From contig NZ_CAMIAN010000013.1 in the NCBI RefSeq assembly GCF_946221155.1, forward strand, positions 1 to 52,203: a DNA stretch of 52,203 bases, written 5' to 3'. Source of the DNA: an uncultured Corynebacterium sp. GTDB lineage: Bacteria > Actinomycetota > Actinomycetes > Mycobacteriales > Mycobacteriaceae. The notes below the pieces were generated by a model. It did no database searches and was not told where the DNA came from. It worked only from the letters and a program-made list of their open reading frames with translations. The translations under genes and the position numbers were made by a program. Shown here piece by piece: positions 17,464 to 26,168 of the stretch (positions are counted from its first letter, which is position 1; every line of letters starts with the position of its first letter).

Positions 17464-18807
17464 ATGAACGTCGAAGAGACTGTTAACGGTTATTATCAGC
17501 AGATTATTCAGCGCAACGCGGGGGAGCCTGAGTTCCACCAGGCCGTTTCGGAGGTGCTGGATAGCCTGACGTACGTCCTGAAAAAGGATGATCACTACGC
17601 AGACTACGCACTCATCGAGCGCATGTGCGAGCCAGAGCGGCAGGTCATCTTCCGAGTCCCGTGGATCACCGACGAGGGCGAGGTGCGCGTGAACCGCGGC
17701 TTCCGCGTGCAGTTCAACTCCGTGCTCGGTCCCTACAAGGGCGGTCTGCGCTTTCACCCCTCGGTGAACCTGGGCATCATCAAGTTCCTTGGTTTTGAGC
17801 AGATCTTCAAGAACTCCCTGACCGGCCTGCCGATCGGTGGTGCAAAGGGCGGCTCGGACTTTGACCCGAAGGGCAAGTCCAACCGTGAGATCATGTCCTT
17901 CTGCCAGTCCTTCATGACGGAGCTGCACACCCACATCGGCGAAGAGGTCGACGTTCCCGCCGGTGACATTGGCGTGGGCGGCCGTGAAATTGGTTACCTA
18001 TTCGGCCAGTACCGCCGGATGACGAATCGCCACGAGTCCGGCGTGCTCACCGGCAAGGGGCTTACCTGGGGCGGCTCCCTGGTCCGCACTGAAGCCACCG
18101 GTTTTGGCACCGTGTACTTCACCCAGGAAATGATGGGCGCTCACGGCGACCGCTTCGACGGTGCGAAGGTTATCGTTTCTGGTTCCGGTAACGTCGCCAT
18201 CTACGCTGCTCAAAAGGCTCAAGAGCTCGGGGCAACTGTCGTTGCCATGTCCGATTCCTCCGGTTATGTATTCACTCCTGAGGGCGTGGATATTGAGTTG
18301 CTGAAGGATGTCAAGGAGGTGCGCCGCGCACGCCTTTCCGACTATGCCAAGGAGACCGACGGCGTGACCTACCACGAGGGTGGCAACATCTGGGAGGTTG
18401 AGGCCGATGTTGCTCTGCCGTGTGCCACCCAGAACGAGCTGGACGGCGAGTCGGCAATCATGCTCGCCGACAATGGCTGCCGCTACGTCGCTGAGGGTGC
18501 AAATATGCCATGCACCCCGGAGGCTATCGAGGTGTTCCGTAAGCGCAAGATTTTCTTCGCCCCGGGCAAGGCCGCCAACGCCGGCGGTGTGGCTACCTCC
18601 GCACTGGAGATGCAGCAGAACGCTTCCCGCGATTCCTGGACTTTCGACTACACGGACAAGCGCCTGCGTGACATTATGCGCGGTATCTTTAACCGCTGCG
18701 ACAAGACGGCTCAGGAGTACGGCCGGGAAGACGATTACGTCCTCGGCGCCAACATCGCAGGTTTCCGCAAGGTGGCGGATGCCATGCTGGCACAGGGTGT
18801 TATCTAG
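17464..18807 (+). CDS. gdhA: NADP-dependent glutamate dehydrogenase
   Basis: The enzyme aminates 2-oxoglutarate to glutamate and is the high-ammonium assimilation route. Length is 447 residues, as in the bacterial NADP-specific class. The catalytic Lys128 lies in GGAKGGSDFDPKGKS. The Rossmann nucleotide-binding segment is near residues 235-270 (VSGSGNVAIYAAQ), and the C-terminal NAGGVATSALEMQQNA motif is present. ATG 17464 has an AAAGAAGG element about ten bases upstream. rimM begins four bases after the stop, so read-through into rimM-trmD is likely. The promoter carries an inverted repeat around its -10. Together with AmtB and PII it completes the nitrogen genes of this window. Confidence 0.96.
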   Translation: MNVEETVNGYYQQIIQRNAGEPEFHQAVSEVLDSLTYVLKKDDHYADYALIERMCEPERQVIFRVPWITDEGEVRVNRGFRVQFNSVLGPYKGGLRFHPSVNLGIIKFLGFEQIFKNSLTGLPIGGAKGGSDFDPKGKSNREIMSFCQSFMTELHTHIGEEVDVPAGDIGVGGREIGYLFGQYRRMTNRHESGVLTGKGLTWGGSLVRTEATGFGTVYFTQEMMGAHGDRFDGAKVIVSGSGNVAIYAAQKAQELGATVVAMSDSSGYVFTPEGVDIELLKDVKEVRRARLSDYAKETDGVTYHEGGNIWEVEADVALPCATQNELDGESAIMLADNGCRYVAEGANMPCTPEAIEVFRKRKIFFAPGKAANAGGVATSALEMQQNASRDSWTFDYTDKRLRDIMRGIFNRCDKTAQEYGREDDYVLGANIAGFRKVADAMLAQGVI

Positions 18808-18810
18808 CCT

Positions 18811-19374
18811 ATGGAGTTGCAGATCGGCCGGGTGATCAAGCCCCACGGCGTTCGGGGAGAGGTAGTCGTCGACCCTACGACAGACACTCCTGAACAGCGC
18901 TTCGCCGTCGGCGAGGTTCTGAAGGGTAAGCAAGCGGGCAAGGAACTATCCTTGACCGTCCGCTCCTTCCGCCCACACCAGGGGCGCCTGTTGGTTACCT
19001 TCGAGGAAATCGTCGACCGCACGGCAGCAGAATCCCTGCGTGGCGTACGCTTCTTCGCTGCTCCCATGCACGATGAGGACGACGATGGTTTCTACGATCA
19101 CGAGCTTGAGGGGCTCACCGCCTACCTCCTCGCCACCGGCACGGATCTGGAGGGCGATGAGATCCAGCTCGGCGATCTTGTCGGGGCGGTTGTCGGCGTT
19201 GAGCACACCCCGGCCGGGCAGTTGCTCGTTATTCTTATTGACGCCGAGTCCCAGCTGCCGACCGCTGGAAAGGAAGTACTCGTTCCCTTCCGCCACCAGA
19301 TCGTTCCAGTTGTGGACCTGGAAGAGGAGATCCTCGTACTCACCCCGCCCGAGGGACTTTTGGAGCTGAGCTAG
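18811..19374 (+). CDS. rimM: RimM, 16S rRNA processing factor
   Basis: RimM helps mature the 30S head, binding ribosomal protein S19 and 16S rRNA. The N-terminal beta-barrel begins LQIGRVIKPHGVRGEV, and a C-terminal PRC-barrel follows from about residue 95. The 187-residue length is normal. It lies four bases after gdhA and two before trmD, so the three are probably co-transcribed. No clear ribosome site precedes ATG 18811, consistent with translational coupling to gdhA. Confidence 0.95.
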   Translation: MELQIGRVIKPHGVRGEVVVDPTTDTPEQRFAVGEVLKGKQAGKELSLTVRSFRPHQGRLLVTFEEIVDRTAAESLRGVRFFAAPMHDEDDDGFYDHELEGLTAYLLATGTDLEGDEIQLGDLVGAVVGVEHTPAGQLLVILIDAESQLPTAGKEVLVPFRHQIVPVVDLEEEILVLTPPEGLLELS

Positions 19375-19376
19375 TT

Positions 19377-20225
19377 TTGCGCCTAGACGTAATAACGATC
19401 TTCCCCGAATACTTAGAGCCACTTCGCCACGCCCTCTTGGGGAAAGCGATTGAGCAGGGGATCCTAAGTGTCGGCGTGCACAACCTGCGCGCCTGGACGA
19501 GCGACGTTCACCAATCTGTGGACTCCACTCCGTGCGGCGGTGGCCCCGGCATGGTGATGAAGCCCGAGGTCTGGGGGCCAGCCCTCGATGACGTCGCGGC
19601 CGGCACCGGCCCGGCGGCCACGGTCAGTGACCTGGAGAGCTCCGCGGTGCACAAGCGCAACCTGCAGCCTGTCGCAGTAGACAGCGATGTCGAGCCTTCG
19701 GGGGAAGAAGCGGGTGGCGTCACAAAACCGCTGCTTATTGTGCCCACACCAGCAGGAAAGCCGTTTACCCAAGACATGGCAGAACGGTGGAGCAACGAAG
19801 AACACGTCGTGTTTGCCTGCGGCCGCTACGAGGGCATCGATCAGCGTGTGGTAGACGATGCCCAGAACCGCTACCGCGTGGAAGAAGTCAGTATTGGCGA
19901 CTACGTGCTCATCGGCGGGGAAGTTGCCGTGTTGGTTATGGCCGAGGCGATGGTTCGGCTGATCCCAGGAGTGCTGGGCAACCAGGCCAGTCACCAGGAG
20001 GATTCCTTCCAGGATGGTCTGTTGGAAGGCCCCAGCTACACGCGACCCCGGCAGTGGCGCGGGCTGGACGTGCCCGACGTTCTGTTCAGCGGGAATCACG
20101 CGAAGATCGCGCGGTGGCGGCGCGAACAATCCCTCGCCAGGACCAAAAAAATACGCCCGGACCTGCTGGATAGCGTGGAGCTATCCAAGGCAGATCGGGC
20201 GTATCTGGACGGGTTAGAGCCCTAG
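19377..20225 (+). CDS. trmD: TrmD, tRNA (guanine-N1-)-methyltransferase
   Basis: TrmD methylates G37 of tRNAs with a G at position 36, using S-adenosylmethionine, and prevents frameshifting. The trefoil-knot SPOUT motifs are present: GGGPGMVM near residue 58, ACGRYEGIDQRV near 143 and SIGDYVLIGGEV near 170. The protein has 282 residues and carries an acidic insertion of about 40 residues (about 78-120) compared with E. coli. The start is a TTG two bases after the rimM stop, consistent with coupling. The last 75 coding bases also form a strong hairpin that on the opposite strand looks like the betA terminator. Its stop lies three bases from that of convergent betA. Confidence 0.95.
   Translation: MRLDVITIFPEYLEPLRHALLGKAIEQGILSVGVHNLRAWTSDVHQSVDSTPCGGGPGMVMKPEVWGPALDDVAAGTGPAATVSDLESSAVHKRNLQPVAVDSDVEPSGEEAGGVTKPLLIVPTPAGKPFTQDMAERWSNEEHVVFACGRYEGIDQRVVDDAQNRYRVEEVSIGDYVLIGGEVAVLVMAEAMVRLIPGVLGNQASHQEDSFQDGLLEGPSYTRPRQWRGLDVPDVLFSGNHAKIARWRREQSLARTKKIRPDLLDSVELSKADRAYLDGLEP
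20144..20204 (-). terminator. betA terminator embedded in the trmD coding sequence
   Basis: On the minus strand, ATACGCCCG (from 20204) pairs with CGGGCGTAT (ending at 20151), with an inner perfect stem GGATAGC/GCTATCC (20168-20186). Seven or eight T residues follow (20151-20144). This is a classic intrinsic terminator, 25 bases beyond the betA stop and inside the 3' end of trmD. Confidence 0.75.
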
Positions 20226-20228
20226 AGT

Positions 20229-22013
20229 TTAGTGGTCAGCGCCCGGGATGGCGTTGACGTGATCACGGACTTCCTCGCCTTCCGCGTACAGCGGCATGTC
20301 CTGCTTGGCGTGGTAGAAGGGGATGTCGATCGGATCCAGGGGCTTCTCGCCCTTGATCAGGTCGGCGGCCTTCTCAGCCAGCATGACGACCGGCGCGTAG
20401 ATGTTGCCGTTGGTGATGATCGGCATGACCGAAGCGTCGGCGATGTACAGGCCGTCGACACCGTGAACCTGCATGGTCTCCGGGTCGACAACGGCCATCT
20501 CGTCGTCTGCTGGGCCCATCTTGGCGGTGCAGGACGGGTGCAGAGCGGTCTCTGCATCGTTGCGGACCCACTCCAGGATCTCCTCGTCCGTCTCCACGGC
20601 AGCGCCGGGGGAGATCTCACCGTCGGTGAACTCCTTCATTGCCGGAGTGTCCAGCAGCTTGCGGGAGGTGCGCACTGCCTCGACCCACTCGCGGCGGTCC
20701 TGCTCGGTAGCCAGGTAGTTGAACAGGATCTCCGGCTTGTCCTTCGGGTCATTCGACTTGATGTGAACATGGCCCTTGGTATCGGAGTACATCGGGCCGA
20801 CGTGGAACTGGAAGCCGTGCTCGCCCTCCGGCTGAGAACCGTCGTAACGGATCGCCATCGGAAGGAAGTGGAACATCAGGTTCGGGTAGTCCTCGTTCTC
20901 GTTGGAACGGGCGAAGCCGCCGGCCTCGAAGTGGGAGGATGCAACCGGGCCGCGGCGGGTCAGCAGCCACTGGAGGCCGATGAACGGGCGGTTGATCATC
21001 TTGTAGTACGGCTGGGAGCTCACTGGCTGGGTGCAGTTGTACTGCACGTAGACCTCGAGGTGGTCCTGCAGGTTGTTGCCCACGCCAGGCAGGTGCTTCT
21101 TGACCTCGACGCCAGCCTTTTCCAGCACCTCGCGGTCACCGATGCCGGACAGCTCCAGCAGCTGCGGGGTGTTGAAGGCGCCGCCGCAGAGGATGACCTT
21201 GTCGGCGAAAACGCGGTGGGTCTGGCCCTTCCACTGGTACTCCACGCCCACGGCCTTGCCGTTTTCAAGGATGACCTGGGTGGTGTAGGCGCGGGTGCGC
21301 ACGTCCAGGTTCTTGCGGTCCATGATCGGGTGCAGGTAGGCGCGGGCAGCGGAGAGGCGCTTGCCACCAAAGATGTTGCGGTCGAAGGGGGCGAAGCCCT
21401 CCTGACGGTAGCCGTTGACGTCGTTGGTGAGGTTGTAGCCGGCCTGCTGGACGGACTTGAAGAAGGCCTGGAACAGCGGACTGGTAGCCGGGCCGCGGGT
21501 TAGCTTCAGCGGGCCGGTGTGGCCGCGGCGAGGGTCGTTAGCGTCGGCACCTAGGGCAGTTTCCATCTTGTTGAAGTAGGGAAGAACGTGGCTCCAGCCC
21601 CAGTTGGACATGCCGGGCAGGTTGCCCCACTTCTCGTAATCCATCGGGTTGCCGCGCTGGAAGATCATGCCGTTGATGGAGGAGGAACCACCCAGCACCT
21701 TGCCGCGGGCGTGGTAGATACGACGGCCGTTCATCTCAGGCTCTGGCTCAGACTCGTACTCCCAGTCGTAGTGCTTGTCACCGATGGGGAAGGAGAACGC
21801 CGCTGGCATGTGGATGAACAGATCCCACAGGGAATCCGGGCGACCGGCTTCCAGAACCATGAGGTCCTTGGTGGAGTCTTCGGAGAGTCGGTTGGCCAAT
21901 ACGGAGCCTGCGGATCCGCCGCCAACGATGACGATGTCCCGACGGCGGTCTTCCACTACCTGGCCTTTGGTGTCGTTCTTCTTTCCTGGAATCAGCTTGT
22001 CGATGATGCTCAT
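20229..22013 (-). CDS. betA: Choline dehydrogenase, GMC oxidoreductase
   Basis: This FAD enzyme oxidises choline to betaine aldehyde, the first step in making the osmoprotectant glycine betaine. The FAD-binding GGGSAG is near residue 32, the GMC signatures follow (GKVLGGSSSINGM near 105), the C-terminal active-site His lies in LHPSCTAKMG, and a final FAD-contact segment NGNIYAPVVMLAEKAAD is present. At 594 residues it has about 25 more N-terminal residues than E. coli BetA. AGGAGG precedes ATG 22013 by 13 bases. It is divergent from betT-betB, its pathway partners. Other GMC alcohol oxidases are possible, but the context argues for choline. Confidence 0.92.
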   Translation of the reverse strand: MSIIDKLIPGKKNDTKGQVVEDRRRDIVIVGGGSAGSVLANRLSEDSTKDLMVLEAGRPDSLWDLFIHMPAAFSFPIGDKHYDWEYESEPEPEMNGRRIYHARGKVLGGSSSINGMIFQRGNPMDYEKWGNLPGMSNWGWSHVLPYFNKMETALGADANDPRRGHTGPLKLTRGPATSPLFQAFFKSVQQAGYNLTNDVNGYRQEGFAPFDRNIFGGKRLSAARAYLHPIMDRKNLDVRTRAYTTQVILENGKAVGVEYQWKGQTHRVFADKVILCGGAFNTPQLLELSGIGDREVLEKAGVEVKKHLPGVGNNLQDHLEVYVQYNCTQPVSSQPYYKMINRPFIGLQWLLTRRGPVASSHFEAGGFARSNENEDYPNLMFHFLPMAIRYDGSQPEGEHGFQFHVGPMYSDTKGHVHIKSNDPKDKPEILFNYLATEQDRREWVEAVRTSRKLLDTPAMKEFTDGEISPGAAVETDEEILEWVRNDAETALHPSCTAKMGPADDEMAVVDPETMQVHGVDGLYIADASVMPIITNGNIYAPVVMLAEKAADLIKGEKPLDPIDIPFYHAKQDMPLYAEGEEVRDHVNAIPGADH

Positions 22014-22040
22014 CTAATCACTCGCCTCCTAGTTAAATAA

Positions 22041-22051
22041 CTGAACGTTTA
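22041..22051. promoter_or_regulatory. Candidate BetI-type operator upstream of betA
   Basis: CTGAACGTTTA resembles the core of the E. coli BetI site (GGACGTTCAA and its inverse). It lies 28 bases before betA, about where a promoter would be. No betI gene is in the window, so this is only a lead. Confidence 0.3.
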
Positions 22052-22110
22052 CTAGTATGCCAGTTTCTTTTTCAAAACGCTAGGTAGCAGGTAAAGGGCA
22101 TGATTAATGC

Positions 22111-22126
22111 ACCTCACTAGTGAGGT
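22111..22126. promoter_or_regulatory. Perfect 16-base palindrome between betA and betT
   Basis: ACCTCACTAGTGAGGT is fully palindromic and lies midway between the divergent genes. CCTACGTGAGGG (22138-22149) nearby repeats part of an arm. It is a good candidate for a dimeric regulator shared by both directions. Confidence 0.5.
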
Positions 22127-22155
22127 AGGATTAATTACCTACGTGAGGGTAATGC

Positions 22156-22183
22156 TGGAAAATTAGAAAGACCTGTGTACTCT
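22156..22183 (+). promoter_or_regulatory. Candidate betT promoter
   Basis: TGGAAA (22156-22161) and TACTCT (22178-22183) are 16 bases apart, about 75 bases before betT. The -35 is weak. Confidence 0.35.
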
Positions 22184-22256
22184 AGGGAAATGTATTTCCG
22201 ATAAATTGAACTCTCTTTGGCGAAGAAGCGAACGAGGGGAACAAGAGGAGAACTAC

Positions 22257-24458
22257 ATGACAAATTCCGAAAATGACCACCAACCAGAGGTGGCTGATGA
22301 CGTCTCCCGGAGCACCGCGAGCAGGAAAAAGGCCTCTGCTCCGCGAGTAATCGTCGGCTCTTTCGATGTTAACGACCGCGACAGCTATTCGCCGGGTGAA
22401 GTAACGGACCCCAAGACCAACTGGCCCGTCTTCATCGTCTCGGCACTAGGTATCCTGGCCGTCGCACTCTACGCCTTCTTCGGCAGGGACCAGGCCAAGG
22501 AAACCCTGGGCACCGTCACTGGCTGGATCTCCACTAACCTCGGCTGGTTCTACATCGTCACCGCAACGGTCGCCGTGATCTTTGTCCTAGTAGTCGCTTT
22601 CTCGAAGTCCGGCAATATCCGCTTGGGGCCGGACCATTCCCGTCCGCAGTTCCGCCTCTTCTCCTGGTCGGCGATGCTCTTCGCCGCCGGTATCGGTGTG
22701 GACCTTATGTTCTTCGCCGTCGCGGAGCCCGTCACTCAGTACATGGCGCCGCCGGTAGGGGAGGGCCAGACCCGCGAAGCTGCCGAGCAGGCCGTCGTGT
22801 GGGCTCTGTTCCACTACGGCATCACCGGTTGGGCACTGTATGCCCTGATGGGCATGGCATTCGGCTATTACGCCTATCGTCTGAACATGCCGCTGGCCAT
22901 CCGTAGCGCTCTGTACCCGCTGATCGGCAAGCGCATCCACGGCCCCATTGGTGGCGCGGTGGATATCGCAGCCGTGCTTGGCACCGTGTTCGGCATCGCA
23001 GCTTCCCTGGGCATTGGCGTGGTTCAGCTGACCTACGGCCTGCACCTCATCTTCGGCTGGGACCAGGGCGTGGCCGTCCAATCCGGCCTGATCATCTTTG
23101 CCGTCGGCATCGCCACCCTGTCCGCCGTCTCCGGCGTGGACAAGGGCATCAAGCGCCTGAGCGAGATCAACGTGTTGCTGGCCATCGGCCTTGTGCTCTA
23201 CGTAACCGTTACTGGCCAGACTGCCTTCCTTCTGGACGCCCTCGTGATGAATATCGGCGACTATGTTTCCTCCTTCCCGGGCATGACGATGGATACGTTT
23301 GCCTTCTCCGAGGACCCGGAGGCAACCAAGGCATGGATGGGCGCCTGGACGCTGTTCTTCTGGGCTTGGTGGGTAGCTTGGGCGCCTTTCGTCGGCCTGT
23401 TCCTGGCCCGCATTTCCCGCGGCCGCACTCTGCGCCAGTTCGTTGTCGGCGTGCTGACTATTCCGTTCCTGTTCATCCTCCTGTGGATGAGCCTGTTCGG
23501 AAACACTGCCCTCGAGCGCGTTGTCAGTGGCGACATGGACTTTGCCAACAACACCATGGACGCCCCGGAGCAGGGCTTCTATGCACTACTGCAGGACATG
23601 AACGGTGGCGGGGTGCTGATCATCCTGTGCACCCTGATCGGTCTGCTGCTGTACATCACCTCCGCCGACTCCGGTGCGCTGGTGACCGCTAACTTCACCT
23701 CCAAGATCGAGGATTCCCGTCAGGACGGTGCCAAGTGGTCCCGCATCTTCTGGGCCGTCCTGGTCGGCTTGCTGACACTGGTCATGCTGCAGGTTAACGG
23801 CGTCGAAACAGTGCAGCTAGCAACCATCGTGATGGGCCTGCCGTTCACGATCGTCATCTACCTCATTATGTTCGGCCTGTGGCGGTCCCTGCGCCTGGAG
23901 AGCTACGCCACCGAGGCCCGCAGCATCTCCCTGCACAGCGCGATGTCCGGCCGTTCCGGAGCTGGCGGGGACAAGCAGTCCTGGCGCAAGCGCCTGTCGC
24001 GTGCTTCCACCTGGCCGAGCCAGGCCAAGGCCAACGAGTACCTCACACAGGTGGCGCAGCCTGCACTGGAGGCCGTCGCACGCGAGCTGAAGGACGAGGG
24101 AATCGACGCTACGCTGGTGGCCGCAGAGGTACCGAACCTGCCGGTGAACCAGCTGGACCTCACCATTCACCTGGGCGAAGAGCAAGACTTCCGCTATCAG
24201 ATCTACCCCTTGGAACACCCGGTGCCGAGCTTCACCCGCAGCACCAGCAATGAGGAGAACTACTACCGTCTCGAGGTCTTCGACAACACAGGCTCGCTGG
24301 GCTACGACATCTACGGCTACACCACGGAGCAGTTGATCGATAACGTCCTGGACCTCTACGAGCGCCACTTGGAGTTCCTGCACATGCAGCGCGACCTGCC
24401 TGGTACCTCCGACATGTCCGACGGTGCGGATCCAGTGCGCACCTGGACCGAAGATTAA
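22257..24458 (+). CDS. betT: BetT choline transporter, BCCT family
   Basis: The protein is a sodium- or proton-coupled importer of choline and related trimethylamines. It has twelve hydrophobic helices between residues about 55 and 550. The family tryptophan motif is visible (FFWAWWVAWAPFVG), and a long hydrophilic C-terminal domain of about 180 residues follows, of the kind that senses osmotic stress in BCCT carriers. Length is 734 residues. ATG 22257 has AAGAGGAG seven bases upstream; an earlier ATG at 22206 lacks a ribosome site. betB follows after 49 bases, so the two form an operon. A betaine or ectoine substrate cannot be excluded, but the flanking betA and betB favour choline. Confidence 0.92.
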   Translation: MTNSENDHQPEVADDVSRSTASRKKASAPRVIVGSFDVNDRDSYSPGEVTDPKTNWPVFIVSALGILAVALYAFFGRDQAKETLGTVTGWISTNLGWFYIVTATVAVIFVLVVAFSKSGNIRLGPDHSRPQFRLFSWSAMLFAAGIGVDLMFFAVAEPVTQYMAPPVGEGQTREAAEQAVVWALFHYGITGWALYALMGMAFGYYAYRLNMPLAIRSALYPLIGKRIHGPIGGAVDIAAVLGTVFGIAASLGIGVVQLTYGLHLIFGWDQGVAVQSGLIIFAVGIATLSAVSGVDKGIKRLSEINVLLAIGLVLYVTVTGQTAFLLDALVMNIGDYVSSFPGMTMDTFAFSEDPEATKAWMGAWTLFFWAWWVAWAPFVGLFLARISRGRTLRQFVVGVLTIPFLFILLWMSLFGNTALERVVSGDMDFANNTMDAPEQGFYALLQDMNGGGVLIILCTLIGLLLYITSADSGALVTANFTSKIEDSRQDGAKWSRIFWAVLVGLLTLVMLQVNGVETVQLATIVMGLPFTIVIYLIMFGLWRSLRLESYATEARSISLHSAMSGRSGAGGDKQSWRKRLSRASTWPSQAKANEYLTQVAQPALEAVARELKDEGIDATLVAAEVPNLPVNQLDLTIHLGEEQDFRYQIYPLEHPVPSFTRSTSNEENYYRLEVFDNTGSLGYDIYGYTTEQLIDNVLDLYERHLEFLHMQRDLPGTSDMSDGADPVRTWTED

Positions 24459-24507
24459 AACCCCGAAGACTTGAACCTGGACCGAAGACCAATCACAGAA
24501 AGCGAGA

Positions 24508-26088
24508 ATGACAACTATGAACGCTGTACTCTTCGACCCCAGCACCTGCGAACTGCTGGCCGGGGTGCACAAGAATGATGGCGCTCCCGCCTCGCTGTTC
24601 ATCAACGGCGAGTGGGTAGCGGCTGAAAAGGGCGAGACCCGCACGATCACCAACCCCGCTGATAACTCCACCGTGGGGCTGGTTTCCGAGGCCTCCGACG
24701 AGGACACGAACAAGGCCATCGCCGCCGCCCGCGCCTCCTTCGACTCCGGCGTGTGGGCCGACGTGCCCGCCGCCGAGCGCGGCAAGCTCCTGCTACAGGT
24801 TGCCGACAAGATCCGCGAAAACAAGGATGCCTTCGCCCGCGCCGAATCCGCCGATACGGGCAAGCGCTTGGCAGAGTCCGAGATCGATATGGACGACATC
24901 GCCAACTCCTTCGAGTACTTCGGCACGCTCGCCCAGCACCAGGCCGGTCGCGTTGTGGACCCGGGTGATGCGAACGTTCGCTCTCGTATTGACGCCGAAC
25001 CCGTCGGCGTTTGCGGCCTGATTACCCCGTGGAATTACCCGCTGCTGCAGGTGGCCTGGAAGGTTGCTCCGGCCCTGGCTGCTGGCAACTCCTTTGTGCT
25101 GAAGCAGGCGGAGCTCACCCCGCACACCGCAATGATGCTGATGACCGTCCTGGACCAGCTAGGCCTGCCGGCCGGCGTGGCTAACCTGATCACCGGTGCG
25201 GGTGCCAACTGTGGAAATCCGCTGTCGCAGAGCCCGGATGTCGATATGGTCAGCTTCACCGGTGGCCTGGTAACCGGAAAGCTGATCGCACGCAATGCGG
25301 CGGAGACCGTAAAGCGAGTGGCTCTGGAGCTGGGTGGCAAGAATCCGAACGTCATCTTCGCGGACGCCGACTTCGACGCTGCGGTGGATAACGCACTGAA
25401 CGGTGCGTTCGTCCACTCCGGTCAGGTCTGTTCCGCGGGTTCGCGCATCGTGGTGGAAGAGTCCATCCACGATCAGTTCGTCGAGGCGCTGGTGGCCAAG
25501 GCAGAGAAGATCAAGGTCGGCGGCCCGCTGGACGAAGCTGCCGAGACCGGCGCATTGATCTCCGCGGATCACCGCGACAAGGTCGCGGCCTACGTCGACC
25601 GCGCCCGCGAGCAGGGGGCGAAGATCCTTTGCGGCGGCCGCACCCCGACGGCCGAGGACAACCAGGGCTCCCACGCTACGGGCAACACCGATCTGACTCA
25701 GGGCGTGTTCTACCTGCCGACGATCATCGATGGCTGCACGCAGGAGATGGACTGCGTGCACGACGAGGCCTTCGGCCCGGTCGTGACCATCGAGACCTTC
25801 ACCGCCGAGGACGAGGCCGTAGCAATCGCCAACGACACCGAATACGGCCTCGCCGGCGCCGTGTGGACGACTGACGCAGGAAAGGCAGAAAGGGTCGCGC
25901 GTAAGCTGCGTCACGGGACTATTTGGATTAATGATTTCCACCCCTACCTGCCGCAGGCGGAGTGGGGCGGAATGAAGCAGTCCGGCAACGGCCGTGAGCT
26001 CGGCCCCACCGGGCTGGCCGAGTACCAAGAACACAAGCACGTCTACACCAACATCGCACCAGCGGTGACGGGGTGGTTTAAAGAATAG
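24508..26088 (+). CDS. betB: Betaine aldehyde dehydrogenase
   Basis: The enzyme oxidises betaine aldehyde to glycine betaine with NAD(P)+, completing the pathway begun by BetA. The aldehyde dehydrogenase fold is complete: PWNYPLLQ near residue 175, the catalytic base Glu in LELGGKNP near 275, and nucleophile Cys308 in SGQVCSAGSRI. The 526-residue length includes about 25 extra N-terminal residues. Two in-frame ATGs (24508 and 24517) are possible starts, with GAAAGCGAGA upstream. It lies downstream of betT in the same direction. General aldehyde dehydrogenases look similar, so the substrate rests on context. Confidence 0.92.
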   Translation: MTTMNAVLFDPSTCELLAGVHKNDGAPASLFINGEWVAAEKGETRTITNPADNSTVGLVSEASDEDTNKAIAAARASFDSGVWADVPAAERGKLLLQVADKIRENKDAFARAESADTGKRLAESEIDMDDIANSFEYFGTLAQHQAGRVVDPGDANVRSRIDAEPVGVCGLITPWNYPLLQVAWKVAPALAAGNSFVLKQAELTPHTAMMLMTVLDQLGLPAGVANLITGAGANCGNPLSQSPDVDMVSFTGGLVTGKLIARNAAETVKRVALELGGKNPNVIFADADFDAAVDNALNGAFVHSGQVCSAGSRIVVEESIHDQFVEALVAKAEKIKVGGPLDEAAETGALISADHRDKVAAYVDRAREQGAKILCGGRTPTAEDNQGSHATGNTDLTQGVFYLPTIIDGCTQEMDCVHDEAFGPVVTIETFTAEDEAVAIANDTEYGLAGAVWTTDAGKAERVARKLRHGTIWINDFHPYLPQAEWGGMKQSGNGRELGPTGLAEYQEHKHVYTNIAPAVTGWFKE

Positions 26089-26168
26089 GAAGAGTCAGCG
26101 GACAAGAAGCGATGCGCCCGAGTGGGGCGAGGACTTCGGTAAGCAGTAGCCCCTCTAGAATGTGGGGA

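Noticed and set aside
19608..19740. Acidic insertion in TrmD as a novel domain
   Set aside because: All SPOUT motifs are intact and a variable loop lies at this place; corynebacterial TrmD is probably longer in general.
20232..21503. 423-codon open frame antisense to betA
   Set aside because: It is the GC-rich shadow of betA; its translation has no family features and the betA motifs are complete.
25159..26040. 293-codon open frame antisense to betB
   Set aside because: Shadow of a strongly biased GC3-rich gene, no ribosome site or recognisable protein.
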